A stretch of DNA of 64,000 bases from an uncultured Oscillospiraceae bacterium (GCA_904419145.1 CAJFQQ010000008.1:92758-156757); one strand, 5' to 3'. Shown: positions 43,063 to 51,911, counted from the stretch's first letter. Program-made: numbers and translations. Notes: generated from the sequence alone by a model not told the origin.

Positions 43063-43091
43063 ACTGTACCACAGGCGGCAAGAGATGTCAC
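43063..43091 (-). promoter_or_regulatory. Candidate promoter of SCP2-like/PLP operon
   Basis: Minus strand: -35 GTGACA (43091-43086), 17-base spacer ending TGG, -10 TACAGT (43068-43063). Confidence 0.5.
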
Positions 43092-43153
43092 TCCATTTTT
43101 TGTGGCCCCAGACGTATATTCCGTCAATCGGAAATCATTTTTACTGCTTGCAG

Positions 43154-43183
43154 TTGTCTCTGCCGGACATCATCTGTTATACT
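43154..43183 (+). promoter_or_regulatory. Candidate promoter of the phosphodiesterase gene
   Basis: -35 TTGTCT (43154-43159), 18-base spacer ending TGT, -10 TATACT (43178-43183). Confidence 0.6.
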
Positions 43184-43216
43184 TGGGGCAATCCGAATGA
43201 TACAAGGAGACATGCT

Positions 43217-43678
43217 ATGAAACTTGCGATTCTCTCTGATACCCACGGTCTGCTCCGCCCGGAGGTCCTCGCCCGGCTGGAGGGTGTGGACGCCATCCTC
43301 CATGCCGGAGATTTCCACACCCAGGCCGTGGCGGACCAGCTGCAGACCTACGCCCCGCTCTACGCCGTCCGCGGCAACAATGCCCGGGAGTGGGCTGCCT
43401 CCATCCCCTACAGCCGGACCGTTACCCTGGGCGGCGTCACCTTCTATCTGGTCCACAACCAACGGGACGCGGCTGAGCGCCTGCTGGATGTGGACGTGGT
43501 GATTTACGGCCACACCCACAAATACGCCTGCGCAGGGCGGGACGGAATGCTGTGGCTCAATCCCGGCAGCTGCGGCCGGCGCCGGTTCGGCCACGAGATC
43601 ACCTTTGCCATGATGGAGATCAAAAACGGCTCCTTCCAGGTGGAGAAGGTCACGATCTCCCCGGACGGGCCCGCTTAA
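43217..43678 (+). CDS. YfcE/MJ0936-type metallophosphoesterase
   Basis: A 153-residue calcineurin-like phosphodiesterase. Metal ligands are in MKLAILSDTHG (1-11), ILHAGDFHT, VRGNNA, LVHNQ and YGHTHKYACAG, with the family ending LNPGSCGRRRFG. Such enzymes hydrolyse phosphodiesters with Mn or Ni. The ATG at 43217 follows AAGGAGA; the frame is open upstream through the promoter and is not used. Confidence 0.93.
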   Translation: MKLAILSDTHGLLRPEVLARLEGVDAILHAGDFHTQAVADQLQTYAPLYAVRGNNAREWAASIPYSRTVTLGGVTFYLVHNQRDAAERLLDVDVVIYGHTHKYACAGRDGMLWLNPGSCGRRRFGHEITFAMMEIKNGSFQVEKVTISPDGPA

Positions 43679-43706
43679 AATCTTCCCCGCTCCCCCGGCG
43701 CAAAAC

Positions 43707-43746
43707 AGCAGACCGGCGGCAACATTGCCGCCGGTCTGCTTTCTTT
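43707..43746 (+). terminator. Terminator after the phosphodiesterase
   Basis: Stem AGCAGACCGGCGGCAA / TTGCCGCCGGTCTGCT (43707-43740), then TTCTTT. Confidence 0.9.
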
Positions 43747-43796
43747 ATGCCTCCGCCGCATGCACGCCCTCAGGCGCCCCCATGCGTGTGCAGCGC

Positions 43797-44426
43797 CTAT
43801 TCCAGCTGCCCCGGAAGCCGCAGCTTCTCCTTAGGCGTGAACTGGGTGTCAAAGCGCTCCACGTCCGCCTCCTCCACGAAGTATCCCTCCGGCGGGCGAT
43901 AGGTCCCGGTGACGCCGGTCAGGTACCCCTCCCGCAGCTCCTTGACCAGGAAATAGGGCACCTCCGCCTCCCTGGGCTCCGCAAAATAGTGGATGCCCCG
44001 GTGGCTGGCTGTCACGAAGCCGGACTTCCCGTAAAAGCCGATATTGCCCTCAATACAAATCGCCCCAGCCCCCAGCGCTCTGGCCCGCTCCAGGGATTCG
44101 TCCAGCAAAACCTTCCCCAGGCCTTGCCGCTGGCAGTCTGGACGGATGCTGATGGGCCCGAAGGCCATCACCGGGATCCTCCGGCCGTCGTCCGCCTGGA
44201 TCTCCGCCCGGACATACAGAATATGGCCGATGAGCTCGCCGTTCCGCTCCATCACCAGGTCCAGCTCCGGCACAAACTCCGGCCGGTCCCGGAGGCAGTG
44301 GACCACATAGTGCTCCGAGCAGCCGGGCCGGTAGACGTTCCAAAACGCCTCCCGGGTCAGTTCCTCCACCGCCCGGTAGTCCGCCGGCGTCTCCCGGCGG
44401 ATCTGAATGTTGTCTTTTGCCGTCAT
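43797..44426 (-). CDS. GNAT N-acetyltransferase (YhbS-like)
   Basis: A 209-residue acetyltransferase. IQIRRETPADYRAVEELTREAF at the N-terminus (partly: RRETPADYRAVEELTREAF) and motif A FGPISIRPDCQRQGLGKVLL (about 92-111) are typical, with NIGFYGKSGF late. ATG 44426 is chosen since GAAGAGGAG is seven bases ahead; another ATG six bases upstream is too close to it. It lies 28 bases after tag on the same strand. Confidence 0.85.
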   Translation of the reverse strand: MTAKDNIQIRRETPADYRAVEELTREAFWNVYRPGCSEHYVVHCLRDRPEFVPELDLVMERNGELIGHILYVRAEIQADDGRRIPVMAFGPISIRPDCQRQGLGKVLLDESLERARALGAGAICIEGNIGFYGKSGFVTASHRGIHYFAEPREAEVPYFLVKELREGYLTGVTGTYRPPEGYFVEEADVERFDTQFTPKEKLRLPGQLE

Positions 44427-44454
44427 GCGCATGCTCCTCTTCTCGATATTGCTG

Positions 44455-45024
44455 TCAGTCCCTCTCTGCCGCCCAGGCCAGAAAACAACCCGGCTCGTGT
44501 GAAAAAATGACCCCCACCGCCTGGAGATAGGCATAGATAATGGTGGTGCCCACAAAGCGCATCCCTCGCCTCTTCAAATCCCTGGAGATCCCATCGGACA
44601 GCTCGGACCGGGTCTCCCCCGTCTCATAGACGACCGCCCCGTCCGTCCAGTGCCAGAGGTAGGCGTCAAAGCTCCCCCACTCCTGCCGGATGGTCCGAAA
44701 AATCCTGGCATTGTCCACCGCCGCCCGGATCTTCCGCTGGTTGCGGATGATCCCCGCGTCCTCCATCAGGGACTGGAGCTTCTCCTCCCCATAGGCGCAG
44801 ACCCGCTCCAAATCGAAGCCGTCGAAGGCCCGGCGGAAGGCCTCCCGCTTGTTGAGGACGCACTCCCAGGAGAGCCCCGCCTGAAAGGACTCCAGGATCA
44901 GCATTTCAAAGAGCTTCCGGTCGTCGTGAACCGGGACGCCCCACTCCTCATCGTGGTAGCGGATGTATGCGGGATTCTTGGGGTTGGCCCAAAAGCACCT
45001 GGTTTTGTGGTCCTGCCACGCCAT
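44455..45024 (-). CDS. tag: DNA-3-methyladenine glycosylase I
   Basis: A 189-residue base-excision repair enzyme that removes 3-methyladenine. Early zinc/family motif RCFWANPKNPAYIRYHDEEWG (partly RCFWANPKNPAYIRYHDE), then FEMLILESFQAGLSW with the catalytic-type Glu, IIRNQRKI, and late FVGTTIIYAYLQAVG with HEPGCF supplying the last zinc ligands. ATG 45024 is seven bases after GGAGGG; a GTG two codons upstream is less good. Confidence 0.95.
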   Translation of the reverse strand: MAWQDHKTRCFWANPKNPAYIRYHDEEWGVPVHDDRKLFEMLILESFQAGLSWECVLNKREAFRRAFDGFDLERVCAYGEEKLQSLMEDAGIIRNQRKIRAAVDNARIFRTIRQEWGSFDAYLWHWTDGAVVYETGETRSELSDGISRDLKRRGMRFVGTTIIYAYLQAVGVIFSHEPGCFLAWAAERD

Positions 45025-45056
45025 GGACACACCCTCCTTTCAGGCTGTGTATCAGG

Positions 45057-45085
45057 ATTGTACCACACTTCCCCGCTTCCGGCAA
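45057..45085 (-). promoter_or_regulatory. Extended -10 promoter of tag-GNAT operon
   Basis: Minus strand: -35 TTGCCG (45085-45080), 17-base spacer ending TGG, -10 TACAAT (45062-45057). Confidence 0.6.
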
Positions 45086-45107
45086 GGCCGGCGCGCCGCG
45101 GCGGGGC

Positions 45108-45136
45108 TTTCCAATCCGGCGGCGGCATGGTACAAT
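45108..45136 (+). promoter_or_regulatory. Candidate promoter for the DUF5655-like gene
   Basis: -35 TTTCCA (45108-45113), 17-base spacer ending TGG, -10 TACAAT (45131-45136). Confidence 0.5.
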
Positions 45137-45169
45137 CATGGTAATCACAGCATCAAAAGGAGGTGCCCC

Positions 45170-45565
45170 ATGAAACGAGGCGAACACTACGAGGCGGACG
45201 TTCTCTTTTTCTTCGACGGCCACCCGCTGGAGCTGCGCCTGTATCAGCTTCTGTTCCGCCGCCTGGACGAGCTGTTTCCGGAGGGGACCGTCAAGGTCCA
45301 GAAAAGCCAGATCAGCTTCTACGGCCGCCACCTCTTTGCCGCCGCCTCTCTGCCGGTGCGGCGCAAAAAGGACTGGCCCAGGGAGTGTCTGGTGGTGACC
45401 ATCGGCCTCTCCCACCCTCTGGACTCCCCCAGGGCGGCGGTCACCGTGGAGCCCTATCCGGGCCGCTGGACCAACCACGTGCTCCTCTCCCGGGAGGAGG
45501 AGATCGACGAAGCGCTGATGGAGTGGCTCCGGGAGGCCTATGATTTTGCCGAGAGCAAGCGGTAA
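45170..45565 (+). CDS. DUF5655-like small protein
   Basis: A 131-residue soluble protein. The order DELFPEGTVKVQKSQISFYGR, then KKDWPRECLVVTIGLSHPLD, then GRWTNHVLLSREEEIDEALMEWLREAYDFA (only fragments quoted: KVQKSQISFYGR, WTNHVLLSREEEIDE) resembles the DUF5655 domain, found alone or after other domains in bacteria. Function is unknown. AAGGAGGTGCCCC fixes the start at 45170. A 62-codon gene follows nine bases later. Confidence 0.65.
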   Translation: MKRGEHYEADVLFFFDGHPLELRLYQLLFRRLDELFPEGTVKVQKSQISFYGRHLFAAASLPVRRKKDWPRECLVVTIGLSHPLDSPRAAVTVEPYPGRWTNHVLLSREEEIDEALMEWLREAYDFAESKR

Positions 45566-45574
45566 GGAGGGACC

Positions 45575-45763
45575 ATGGAACACTATTCTGTGGATGAGCT
45601 CCAGGAGGCCCGGCGCGCCATCGCCTCCACGTGCAGCAAGTGCGAGAAGGCCCTCCTGAAGCTGCGGCCCGGAACGCCCCAGCACACGCTGACGGTCCGC
45701 CGCATCCGCGCCTTTCACATTGCCCTGGCGCTGCTGGACCGGGAGCTGGACCAGACGCTCTGA
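45575..45763 (+). CDS. Small hypothetical protein (62 aa)
   Basis: A 62-residue basic, helical protein starting MEHYSVDELQEARRAIASTC. Cys-x2-Cys (TCSKCEK) occurs once. AAGGAGGGACC lies upstream with good spacing, and the gene sits nine bases after the DUF5655-like gene, so translation is likely. I do not recognise the family. Confidence 0.6.
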   Translation: MEHYSVDELQEARRAIASTCSKCEKALLKLRPGTPQHTLTVRRIRAFHIALALLDRELDQTL

Positions 45764-45771
45764 TTCCTGAA

Positions 45772-45810
45772 AGCGGCCTTTTCGCCCTCTTTTGCGGCGG
45801 AGAGGCCGCT
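45772..45810 (+). terminator. Possible terminator after the 62-aa gene
   Basis: AGCGGCC (45772-45778) / GGCCGCT (45804-45810) with an inner TCGCC/GGCGG pair. The T run is weak. Confidence 0.4.
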
Positions 45811-45830
45811 GATTTCGTCAAAACAGCATC

Positions 45831-45858
45831 TTCACATTCCATCGAAATCTGCTATACT
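45831..45858 (+). promoter_or_regulatory. Promoter of the two-component system
   Basis: -35 TTCACA (45831-45836), 16-base spacer, -10 TATACT (45853-45858). Confidence 0.6.
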
Positions 45859-45893
45859 AATGCAGTATGCTGTTACGAAACGGGGGAACCTGG

Positions 45894-46583
45894 ATGGAAC
45901 GAATCTTAGTGCTGGAGGATGATCTGGCCCTGAGCGCGGGCCTGTGTTTTGAGCTGGACAGCGCGGGCTATGCCACCGTGGCCGCCTATAACTGCGCCAA
46001 GGCCCGGTATCTCCTGGAGCAGGAGACCTTCTCCCTGGCGCTGCTGGATGTGAACCTGCCGGACGGCAGCGGCCTTGACCTGTGCCGGGAGATCAAGGCG
46101 CGATACCCGGCGCTGCCGGTAATCTTTCTCACCGCCAACGACCTGGAGCAGGACGTGCTGGCGGGCTTTGACCTGGGGGCGGAGGACTATGTGACCAAGC
46201 CCTTCCGCATCCCCATCCTGCTGCGGCGAATGGAGGTGGCCCTGCGCCGCCGGGGCACAGCGCCCGCGCCGGCAGCGGAGGTCTGGGACGACGGCTTTCT
46301 CCGCCTGGACTTCGCCGCCCTCACCGCCGCCCGGGGCGGGGAGACGCTGACGATTACGCCCAACGAGTACAAGCTCCTCAAGGCGCTCACCGACAACGCC
46401 GGGAACATTCTGACCCGGCAGGTGCTGCTGGAGCGGCTGTGGGACAGCGGCGGGAACTTCATCGACGACCACACGCTGACCGTGACCATGAACCGCCTGC
46501 GCGCCAAGATCGAGGACGAGGCCCACACCTATATCAAGACCGTGCGGGGCATCGGTTATGTCTGGACAGGAGGCAGGCCATGA
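45894..46583 (+). CDS. OmpR/PhoB-family response regulator
   Basis: A 229-residue regulator. The receiver domain (1 to about 120) has LEDD acidic pocket, phospho-Asp in LALLDVNLPDGSG, switch Thr in FLTAN and Lys in YVTKPF. The C-terminal winged helix has LTITPNEYKLLKALTDNAG, TRQVLLERLW and VTMNRLRAKIED, ending IKTVRGIGYVW. ATG 45894 gives the canonical MERILVLEDD start. Its stop overlaps the kinase ATG. It is Bce/Van-like in size; the ABC modules downstream are likely targets. Confidence 0.93.
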   Translation: MERILVLEDDLALSAGLCFELDSAGYATVAAYNCAKARYLLEQETFSLALLDVNLPDGSGLDLCREIKARYPALPVIFLTANDLEQDVLAGFDLGAEDYVTKPFRIPILLRRMEVALRRRGTAPAPAAEVWDDGFLRLDFAALTAARGGETLTITPNEYKLLKALTDNAGNILTRQVLLERLWDSGGNFIDDHTLTVTMNRLRAKIEDEAHTYIKTVRGIGYVWTGGRP

Positions 46584-47617
46584 AGCACCGCACACTGACG
46601 ATCATGCGCTCCGGGATGCTTCTGCTCTCGGCGGCGCTGTTTCTCGCCCTGGTAGGGCTGCTGTGGACCGCCATCCCCTGGACCGCGGTGCGCTGGTCTA
46701 TTCTGGGCCTCTGCGCCGCACTCTACGCCGCAGTGGGGCTGTGGGCCTGGTACCAGCGGCGGCAGGTCGCCCTCTTTGCCGACGATCTGTGCCAGACCCT
46801 GGACACGCTGCTGTCCGGCCGCCCTGTCGAGGGGTACCAGCCCTATGAGGACAGCCTCACCGCCAAGGTCCAGGGCAAGCTGATGCAGTACTTTGACATT
46901 ATGAGCGAGGGCAAGCGCCAGAGCCAGCGGGACAAGGAGACCCTCCAGGGTCTGGTCAGCGATATCTCCCACCAGGTCAAGACCCCCATCGCCAATCTCC
47001 AGATGTTCACCGGCATCCTGCGCCAGCACACCCTGAGCGAGGAGCAGCGGCAGGAGTTCCTGGGCACCATGGCCGGGCAGCTGGACAAGCTGGATTTTCT
47101 CCTGCAGTCCCTCATCAAGATGTCCCGGCTGGAGACGGGGACCTTTGCCCTGCACATGGAGAACGCCCGCCTCAGCGACACCATTGCCCAGGCCATGAGC
47201 ACGGTGTGGGCCAGGGCGGAGGAGAAGGGCATCCAGCTCTCCGCCGACTGTGACAGCGCCGTCACCGTCCAGCACGACCCCAAATGGACGGCGGAGGCCC
47301 TGGGCAACCTTCTGGACAACGCAGTGAAGTACACGCCGGAGGGCGGCAGCGTGTCCGTCCTGGTACGGCCCTGGCAGTTCTACACCCGCATCGACATCAC
47401 CGACACCGGCATCGGCATCCCGGAGGAGCACTACCACGACGTGTTCCAGCGGTTCTACCGCGCCCCGGAGGTGACGGCCCAGGAGGGAGTCGGCCTGGGG
47501 CTGTATCTGGCCAACGGCATCATCACCCGGCAGAGGGGATACATCAGCGTGAAATCCAAGGTGGGCGAGGGCACCACCTTCTCGGTGTATCTGCTCAGCG
47601 ACAGCCATTCATCCTAA
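46580..47617 (+). CDS. Sensor histidine kinase
   Basis: A 345-residue membrane kinase. Two hydrophobic helices (about 10-30 and 37-57) are separated by only a few residues, so there is almost no external sensor loop, as in intramembrane-sensing kinases of the Bce type. The HisKA box is SDISHQVKTPIANLQMF (about 134-150); the N box is NLLDNAVKYTPEGG, with DTGIGIPEE and VGLGLYLANGI. The start overlaps the regulator stop by ATGA. It probably senses through a partner ABC transporter. Confidence 0.92.
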   Translation: MKHRTLTIMRSGMLLLSAALFLALVGLLWTAIPWTAVRWSILGLCAALYAAVGLWAWYQRRQVALFADDLCQTLDTLLSGRPVEGYQPYEDSLTAKVQGKLMQYFDIMSEGKRQSQRDKETLQGLVSDISHQVKTPIANLQMFTGILRQHTLSEEQRQEFLGTMAGQLDKLDFLLQSLIKMSRLETGTFALHMENARLSDTIAQAMSTVWARAEEKGIQLSADCDSAVTVQHDPKWTAEALGNLLDNAVKYTPEGGSVSVLVRPWQFYTRIDITDTGIGIPEEHYHDVFQRFYRAPEVTAQEGVGLGLYLANGIITRQRGYISVKSKVGEGTTFSVYLLSDSHSS

Positions 47618-47630
47618 GGAGGCGGAAAGC

Positions 47631-48128
47631 ATGCTGATCGCACAGTTGACAGAAAAGATGATCCAACGTTCCAAAGGGAACCTCCACGACATCAATCACT
47701 TTTTGAAGGTCTACTCTTACGCCCGGACCATCGGCATCCGGGAGGGCCTTCCGGCGGAGACCCAAACCATCCTGGAGGCCGCGGCCCTGGTCCACGACAT
47801 CGCCTGTCCCCTCTGCCGGGAGAAATACGGCAATACCAACGGCAAGCATCAGGAGCGGGAGGGCATGGTGTTGGCGGAGGAGTTTCTCCGGGACTCCGGC
47901 CTCTCCCAGACGGCGCGGGACCGGGTGGTCTATCTGGTGGGACACCACCACACGCCCCAGGGGGTGGACGGCCCGGACTACCAGATCCTGCTGGAGGCGG
48001 ACTACCTGGTCAACGCCGACGAGGGGCACTGCTCCCCGGAGAACATCCGCAGTACCCGGGATAAAATTTTCCGTACCAAGACCGGGATCGTCCTGCTGGA
48101 CGCCATCTATCTGGGCGGCGAGGTGTGA
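47631..48128 (+). CDS. HD-domain protein
   Basis: A 165-residue HD-superfamily phosphohydrolase. HDINHFLKVYSYAR (about 19-32), AALVHDIACPLCREKYG (HD pair, about 51-67), KHQEREG and LVGHHHTPQG, then LLEADYLVNADEG hold the metal ligands. It lies 13 bases after the kinase, with AAGGAGGCGG upstream, so it belongs to the two-component operon. The substrate is unknown. Confidence 0.85.
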   Translation: MLIAQLTEKMIQRSKGNLHDINHFLKVYSYARTIGIREGLPAETQTILEAAALVHDIACPLCREKYGNTNGKHQEREGMVLAEEFLRDSGLSQTARDRVVYLVGHHHTPQGVDGPDYQILLEADYLVNADEGHCSPENIRSTRDKIFRTKTGIVLLDAIYLGGEV

Positions 48129-48198
48129 CGGCCCGGGAGGTACGTCATCCGAACGATGATGGTATGACCGGCACGAAATTCAAGGGAGGATTTGAAAA

Positions 48199-48645
48199 AT
48201 GGATGAACATATTTCGTTTTGGTTTTCCGGATTTGAAAAGGGCATCGAAGCCCTGACACCACAGCAGAGAGAAACCTTTTTCTGTGAATGTGGTAAAAAC
48301 TGCGTCAAGCAGGGCACGCTGGATTTTTACCGGCAGCTCTATGACCGTGCGGCCGGCGATTTGGACGTCTTTTTCCAAAAAGCGAATGAGATACCCGGTC
48401 TGCAGGCTGAAATTCTGGTTCCGGGCCGCAAATATGCATTTGGTTTCACCGAGTGCAGCTGCATGCTGCATACACAGGGGTATGTCAATACGCCGCAGCT
48501 ATGCGAATGTTCCCGCCAAAGCGTCCTATTTGTTCTGCATACGCTTTGGCCAGAGGTAAAATTTTCGGTAGAGCTGACCGATTCCATCCTGCGCGGCGGC
48601 GACATGTGCCGCCTGGTAATCAGCGCACAGGATCACGAAGCCTGA
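48199..48645 (+). CDS. Cysteine-rich hypothetical protein (148 aa)
   Basis: A 148-residue soluble protein with eleven or so cysteines. FFCECGKNCVKQG lies near 27-39, FTECSCMLHTQGY near 94-106, and LCECSRQSVLF follows. The end, VELTDSILRGGDMCRLVIS, resembles the closing strand of V4R/aminothiazoline-carboxylate-hydrolase-like domains, a weak hint. Its codon use is more AT-rich than its neighbours, so it may have been acquired. GGGAGGATTTG precedes the ATG. Function unknown; metal or heme binding is possible. Confidence 0.6.
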   Translation: MDEHISFWFSGFEKGIEALTPQQRETFFCECGKNCVKQGTLDFYRQLYDRAAGDLDVFFQKANEIPGLQAEILVPGRKYAFGFTECSCMLHTQGYVNTPQLCECSRQSVLFVLHTLWPEVKFSVELTDSILRGGDMCRLVISAQDHEA

Positions 48646-48691
48646 TAAAAATATATTGATCTTATCTCAGTTAAAAGCGAGGCATCCACCC

Positions 48692-49357
48692 ATGGATATG
48701 GTAAGCGTACATCACCTGAAAAAATACTACGGCAAGGGCGAGAACCTGGTCAAAGCCCTGGACGGCATGGATCTCACCATCGAGAAGGGCAAGTTCACCG
48801 CCATCATCGGCGCCTCCGGCTCCGGCAAAACCACCCTGCTGAACATGATCGGCGGCCTGGACGTTCCCGACGAGGGGGAGGTCATTGTGGACGGGGTGAA
48901 CCTGTCGGGGCTGCGGGAAAAGGAGCTGGCGGTGTTCCGCCGGAGCAAGGTGGGCTTTGTCTACCAAAATTTCAATCTGGTGTCCACCCTGACCGTGCGG
49001 GAAAACATCCTCTTTCCCCTGAGTCTGGCCGGCTCCACCCCGGACGCCGCCTTTTTCGATGAGATCGTGGGCCTGCTCCGCCTGTCGGACCGGCTGGACG
49101 CCTTTCCGGGGGAGCTCTCCGGCGGCGGGCAGCAGCGGGTGGCCATTGCCCGGGCCCTCATCGCCAAGCCCGCCATTCTCCTGGCCGACGAGCCCACCGG
49201 CAACCTGGACTCCAAGAGCGGCCAGAACGTGCTGGGCCTCCTCAAGCTGTCGGTGGAGACCTACCACCAGACGCTGGTGATGATCACCCACAACCTGGAG
49301 ATCGCCCAGATGGCCGACCGGGTGGTGCGCATCGCCGACGGCCGCATCCTGGCCTGA
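48692..49357 (+). CDS. BceA/LolD-type ABC transporter ATPase (module 1)
   Basis: A 221-residue ATPase that drives the adjacent FtsX-type permease. Walker [10 protein letters not shown] (about 38-46), Q-loop VYQNFNLV, signature [15 protein letters not shown] (one Q replaced by G against the usual LSGGQQQR), Walker [13 protein letters not shown] and H-loop MITHN are all present. The N-terminus [17 protein letters not shown] is nearly the same as in module 2. The start MDMVSV at 48692 has only a weak GAGG upstream. The permease begins 14 bases later. Confidence 0.92.
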   Translation: MDMVSVHHLKKYYGKGENLVKALDGMDLTIEKGKFTAIIGASGSGKTTLLNMIGGLDVPDEGEVIVDGVNLSGLREKELAVFRRSKVGFVYQNFNLVSTLTVRENILFPLSLAGSTPDAAFFDEIVGLLRLSDRLDAFPGELSGGGQQRVAIARALIAKPAILLADEPTGNLDSKSGQNVLGLLKLSVETYHQTLVMITHNLEIAQMADRVVRIADGRILA

Positions 49358-49370
49358 GAGAGGTGCGGCC

Positions 49371-51911
49371 ATGCTTGCAAACAACAATCTGAAGGTGTGC
49401 TGGCGGCTGGTCCGCCGGGACTTTCGCTTCCATCGGGTCAAAAACGCCGTTCTGGTGCTGGCCGCCGCCCTGGTGACCGGGCTGTACGCCTTTGTGTTTC
49501 TGCTGGGCAGCTCTGTGCAGGCCGGTTTCCTGCTCAACTACCAGTACACCTATGGCTCCACCAGCCACATCCTCTACACCGGCCTGACAGAGCACCAGGC
49601 CGACCTGCTCTCCCAAAACGCCAACATCCAGAGCACCGTCCGCCTCAGCACGGTGGGCACCCTGTCCGACCCCCTGGTGGGCCAGCGGGTGGTGCAGCTG
49701 GCGGTGACAGACCGGGCCTACGCCGAGACGGTCCTCTCCCTCCCCACCACCGGCCGCCTGCCGGAGACAGCCGGGGAGATCGCCATGGACGAGTTCACCA
49801 TGAACTCCCTGGGGATCCTCCATGAGCTGGGCGCCCCGGTGACGCTCCAGTGGACCGACCCGGAGGGCAGCGTCCACACCGACGCCTTCACCCTCTCCGG
49901 CTGGTGGGCCAGTCCCACCAATTTCTCCGAGGCCTGCACCTGGATCACGGCGGATACCGCCGGACAGCTAGTGCCCGGCTACGACGGGGAAGCCGCCCAC
50001 AATGTCACCCTGGGCGTCACGCTGTACCAGCCCCGGGATCTGGACGCCCAGGCGGAGCAGATCCTGGCGGACCAGGGGATCTCCGGTGTCTCCTATACCA
50101 CCAATCTGGCCTACAACGAGGCCCGCCTGGAGCAGGCCGCCGGGCAGGCCCTGCCCTATTACGCCCCGGCGCTGCTGGTGCTCCTGTGCGGCTTTCTGAT
50201 GCTCTACAGCATCGTCCATGTGGCGGCGGAGCGGGACAGCGCCTTCTTTGCCTCCCTCAAGGCCCTGGGCATGACGCCCCGGCAGATCCGCCGCTTCCTC
50301 GTGGAGAAGGGCTGCGCCGTCACGGCGCTGGGGCTGATCCCCGGCTGGGGCATCGGCTTTCTCCTGCACCTGGCCATCACCAGCCGCATCATTGTCGGCC
50401 TGGAGGAGAACCCGGCCCTGTATTTTCTCTCCTGGCCCCCCTTCCTGGCCGCTGGGCTGTGCACACTGGCGACCGCGCTGCTGGCCTATCTGCTTCCCAT
50501 GCTGGCTCTCTCCCGGCGGACGCCGGCCCAGCTCCTGCAGGGGATCCGCCCCCGGCGCGGCCGGGGCCGGGGAAATCGGGACGGACGGGTCACCCTCCCC
50601 CGCCTCGCCCTGGGCACCCTGGCGCAGAGCAGGGGGCGCACGGTCCTGTCAGCGGTGGTCCTGCTGCTGGCGGTGGTCCTGCTCACCGACGTTCAGATCC
50701 AGTATGCGAGCCTGAAGGAGGATATCTACCTGTCCGCGATGTCCCCCTGGGACTACTCCATTGTAGACGGCTCGGCCTACCTCTCCCTCCAGCGGTATAA
50801 CCAGGAAAACCTGGGCATTACGGACGAAACCGCAGAGGCGCTGCTGGCCCGACCGGAGGTCACCTCCGTCAGCGTCCTGAAAAGCCGCGAAATTCTCCTC
50901 ACCGCCCCGGAAGCCCTGCGGCAGCGTCTGGAGGACTACTACAACCAGCCCTATGACGAGACCATGACCCTGCGGGACTCCCAGTCAGGCTTCCCGGACT
51001 GGGTGGCCGGGCTGGACCGACTCACGGAAACCGGGGCATACACCGGCCTTGTCATCGGCCTGGAGGGGGATTATCTCGACTATATGCTGACCTATTCCCC
51101 CTTTACCAGCGGGGAATTCGACGCCGATGCCTTTGCCAGCGGGAACTATGTGATCGCAGGGGGCGCCTACTACGAGGGCGTCTCCACCCCGGCAGCCGGG
51201 GAGACAGTGACGCTGGCGGGACGGACCTTTACCGTTCTGGGTTCTGTCATGCACGACAACACCTATCTCAGCGGCTCCAACAGCCGGGAGGCCGCTTTCC
51301 ATATCGCCTATTTCGTGCCCATGGAGGTATTTGACCAGCTCTTTCCCGGCCAGGGCGTCCGGCAGCTAGCGGTGAACATCGACCACGGTCAGCAGGACAG
51401 CTTTGAGGCGTATCTGGACGCCTATGAGCAGGATCTCAACCAGGGCGTGGGCATCACCCGCCGCAGCGAGTACCAGGCCAACTTTGAGACCGCCCGCTTG
51501 AACATGGTGCTGCCCCAGCTCATTGTCAGCGCGGTGCTGCTGGGGATCGCCCTGCTGAACTTCGTCAATCTCCTGGTGGCAAAAACCGTGTGCCGAAAGC
51601 AGGAATTCGCCGTCTACCAGAGCCTTGGCATGACCCACGGCCAGCTGCGGCTGCTCCTGCTGCTGGAGGGCGGGCTCCATGGCCTCATCATGCTCCTGGT
51701 GCTCTGCCCTCTGACCGCCCTGTTCGCCCGGTTCATCATGCCCGGCATCATCGAGGGCATCGGCTCCTGGGCCATGGTCTATACCTTCTCCCTGACGCCC
51801 CTGTGGCTCAGCCTGCCGGTGATCCTGGTACTGGCGGCGGGTGTGCCGCTGCTGTGTCTGCACTTCGTCACCCGGGGCACCATCCGGGAGCGGCTGGGCG
51901 GGATGGAGTGA
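49371..51911 (+). CDS. FtsX/MacB-type ABC permease (module 1)
   Basis: An 846-residue permease. An N-terminal helix (about 25-48), an external domain, a first FtsX helix group (about 260-385, with ALGMTPRQIRRFLVEKG), a helix near 425, a second external domain, and a last FtsX group (about 715-835, with SLGMTHGQLRLLLLLEGG) can be seen. With the ATPase it forms a mechanotransmission or peptide-export unit of the kind used for antimicrobial-peptide resistance or lipoprotein release. The gene ends at a strong terminator. Confidence 0.88.
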   Translation: MLANNNLKVCWRLVRRDFRFHRVKNAVLVLAAALVTGLYAFVFLLGSSVQAGFLLNYQYTYGSTSHILYTGLTEHQADLLSQNANIQSTVRLSTVGTLSDPLVGQRVVQLAVTDRAYAETVLSLPTTGRLPETAGEIAMDEFTMNSLGILHELGAPVTLQWTDPEGSVHTDAFTLSGWWASPTNFSEACTWITADTAGQLVPGYDGEAAHNVTLGVTLYQPRDLDAQAEQILADQGISGVSYTTNLAYNEARLEQAAGQALPYYAPALLVLLCGFLMLYSIVHVAAERDSAFFASLKALGMTPRQIRRFLVEKGCAVTALGLIPGWGIGFLLHLAITSRIIVGLEENPALYFLSWPPFLAAGLCTLATALLAYLLPMLALSRRTPAQLLQGIRPRRGRGRGNRDGRVTLPRLALGTLAQSRGRTVLSAVVLLLAVVLLTDVQIQYASLKEDIYLSAMSPWDYSIVDGSAYLSLQRYNQENLGITDETAEALLARPEVTSVSVLKSREILLTAPEALRQRLEDYYNQPYDETMTLRDSQSGFPDWVAGLDRLTETGAYTGLVIGLEGDYLDYMLTYSPFTSGEFDADAFASGNYVIAGGAYYEGVSTPAAGETVTLAGRTFTVLGSVMHDNTYLSGSNSREAAFHIAYFVPMEVFDQLFPGQGVRQLAVNIDHGQQDSFEAYLDAYEQDLNQGVGITRRSEYQANFETARLNMVLPQLIVSAVLLGIALLNFVNLLVAKTVCRKQEFAVYQSLGMTHGQLRLLLLLEGGLHGLIMLLVLCPLTALFARFIMPGIIEGIGSWAMVYTFSLTPLWLSLPVILVLAAGVPLLCLHFVTRGTIRERLGGME

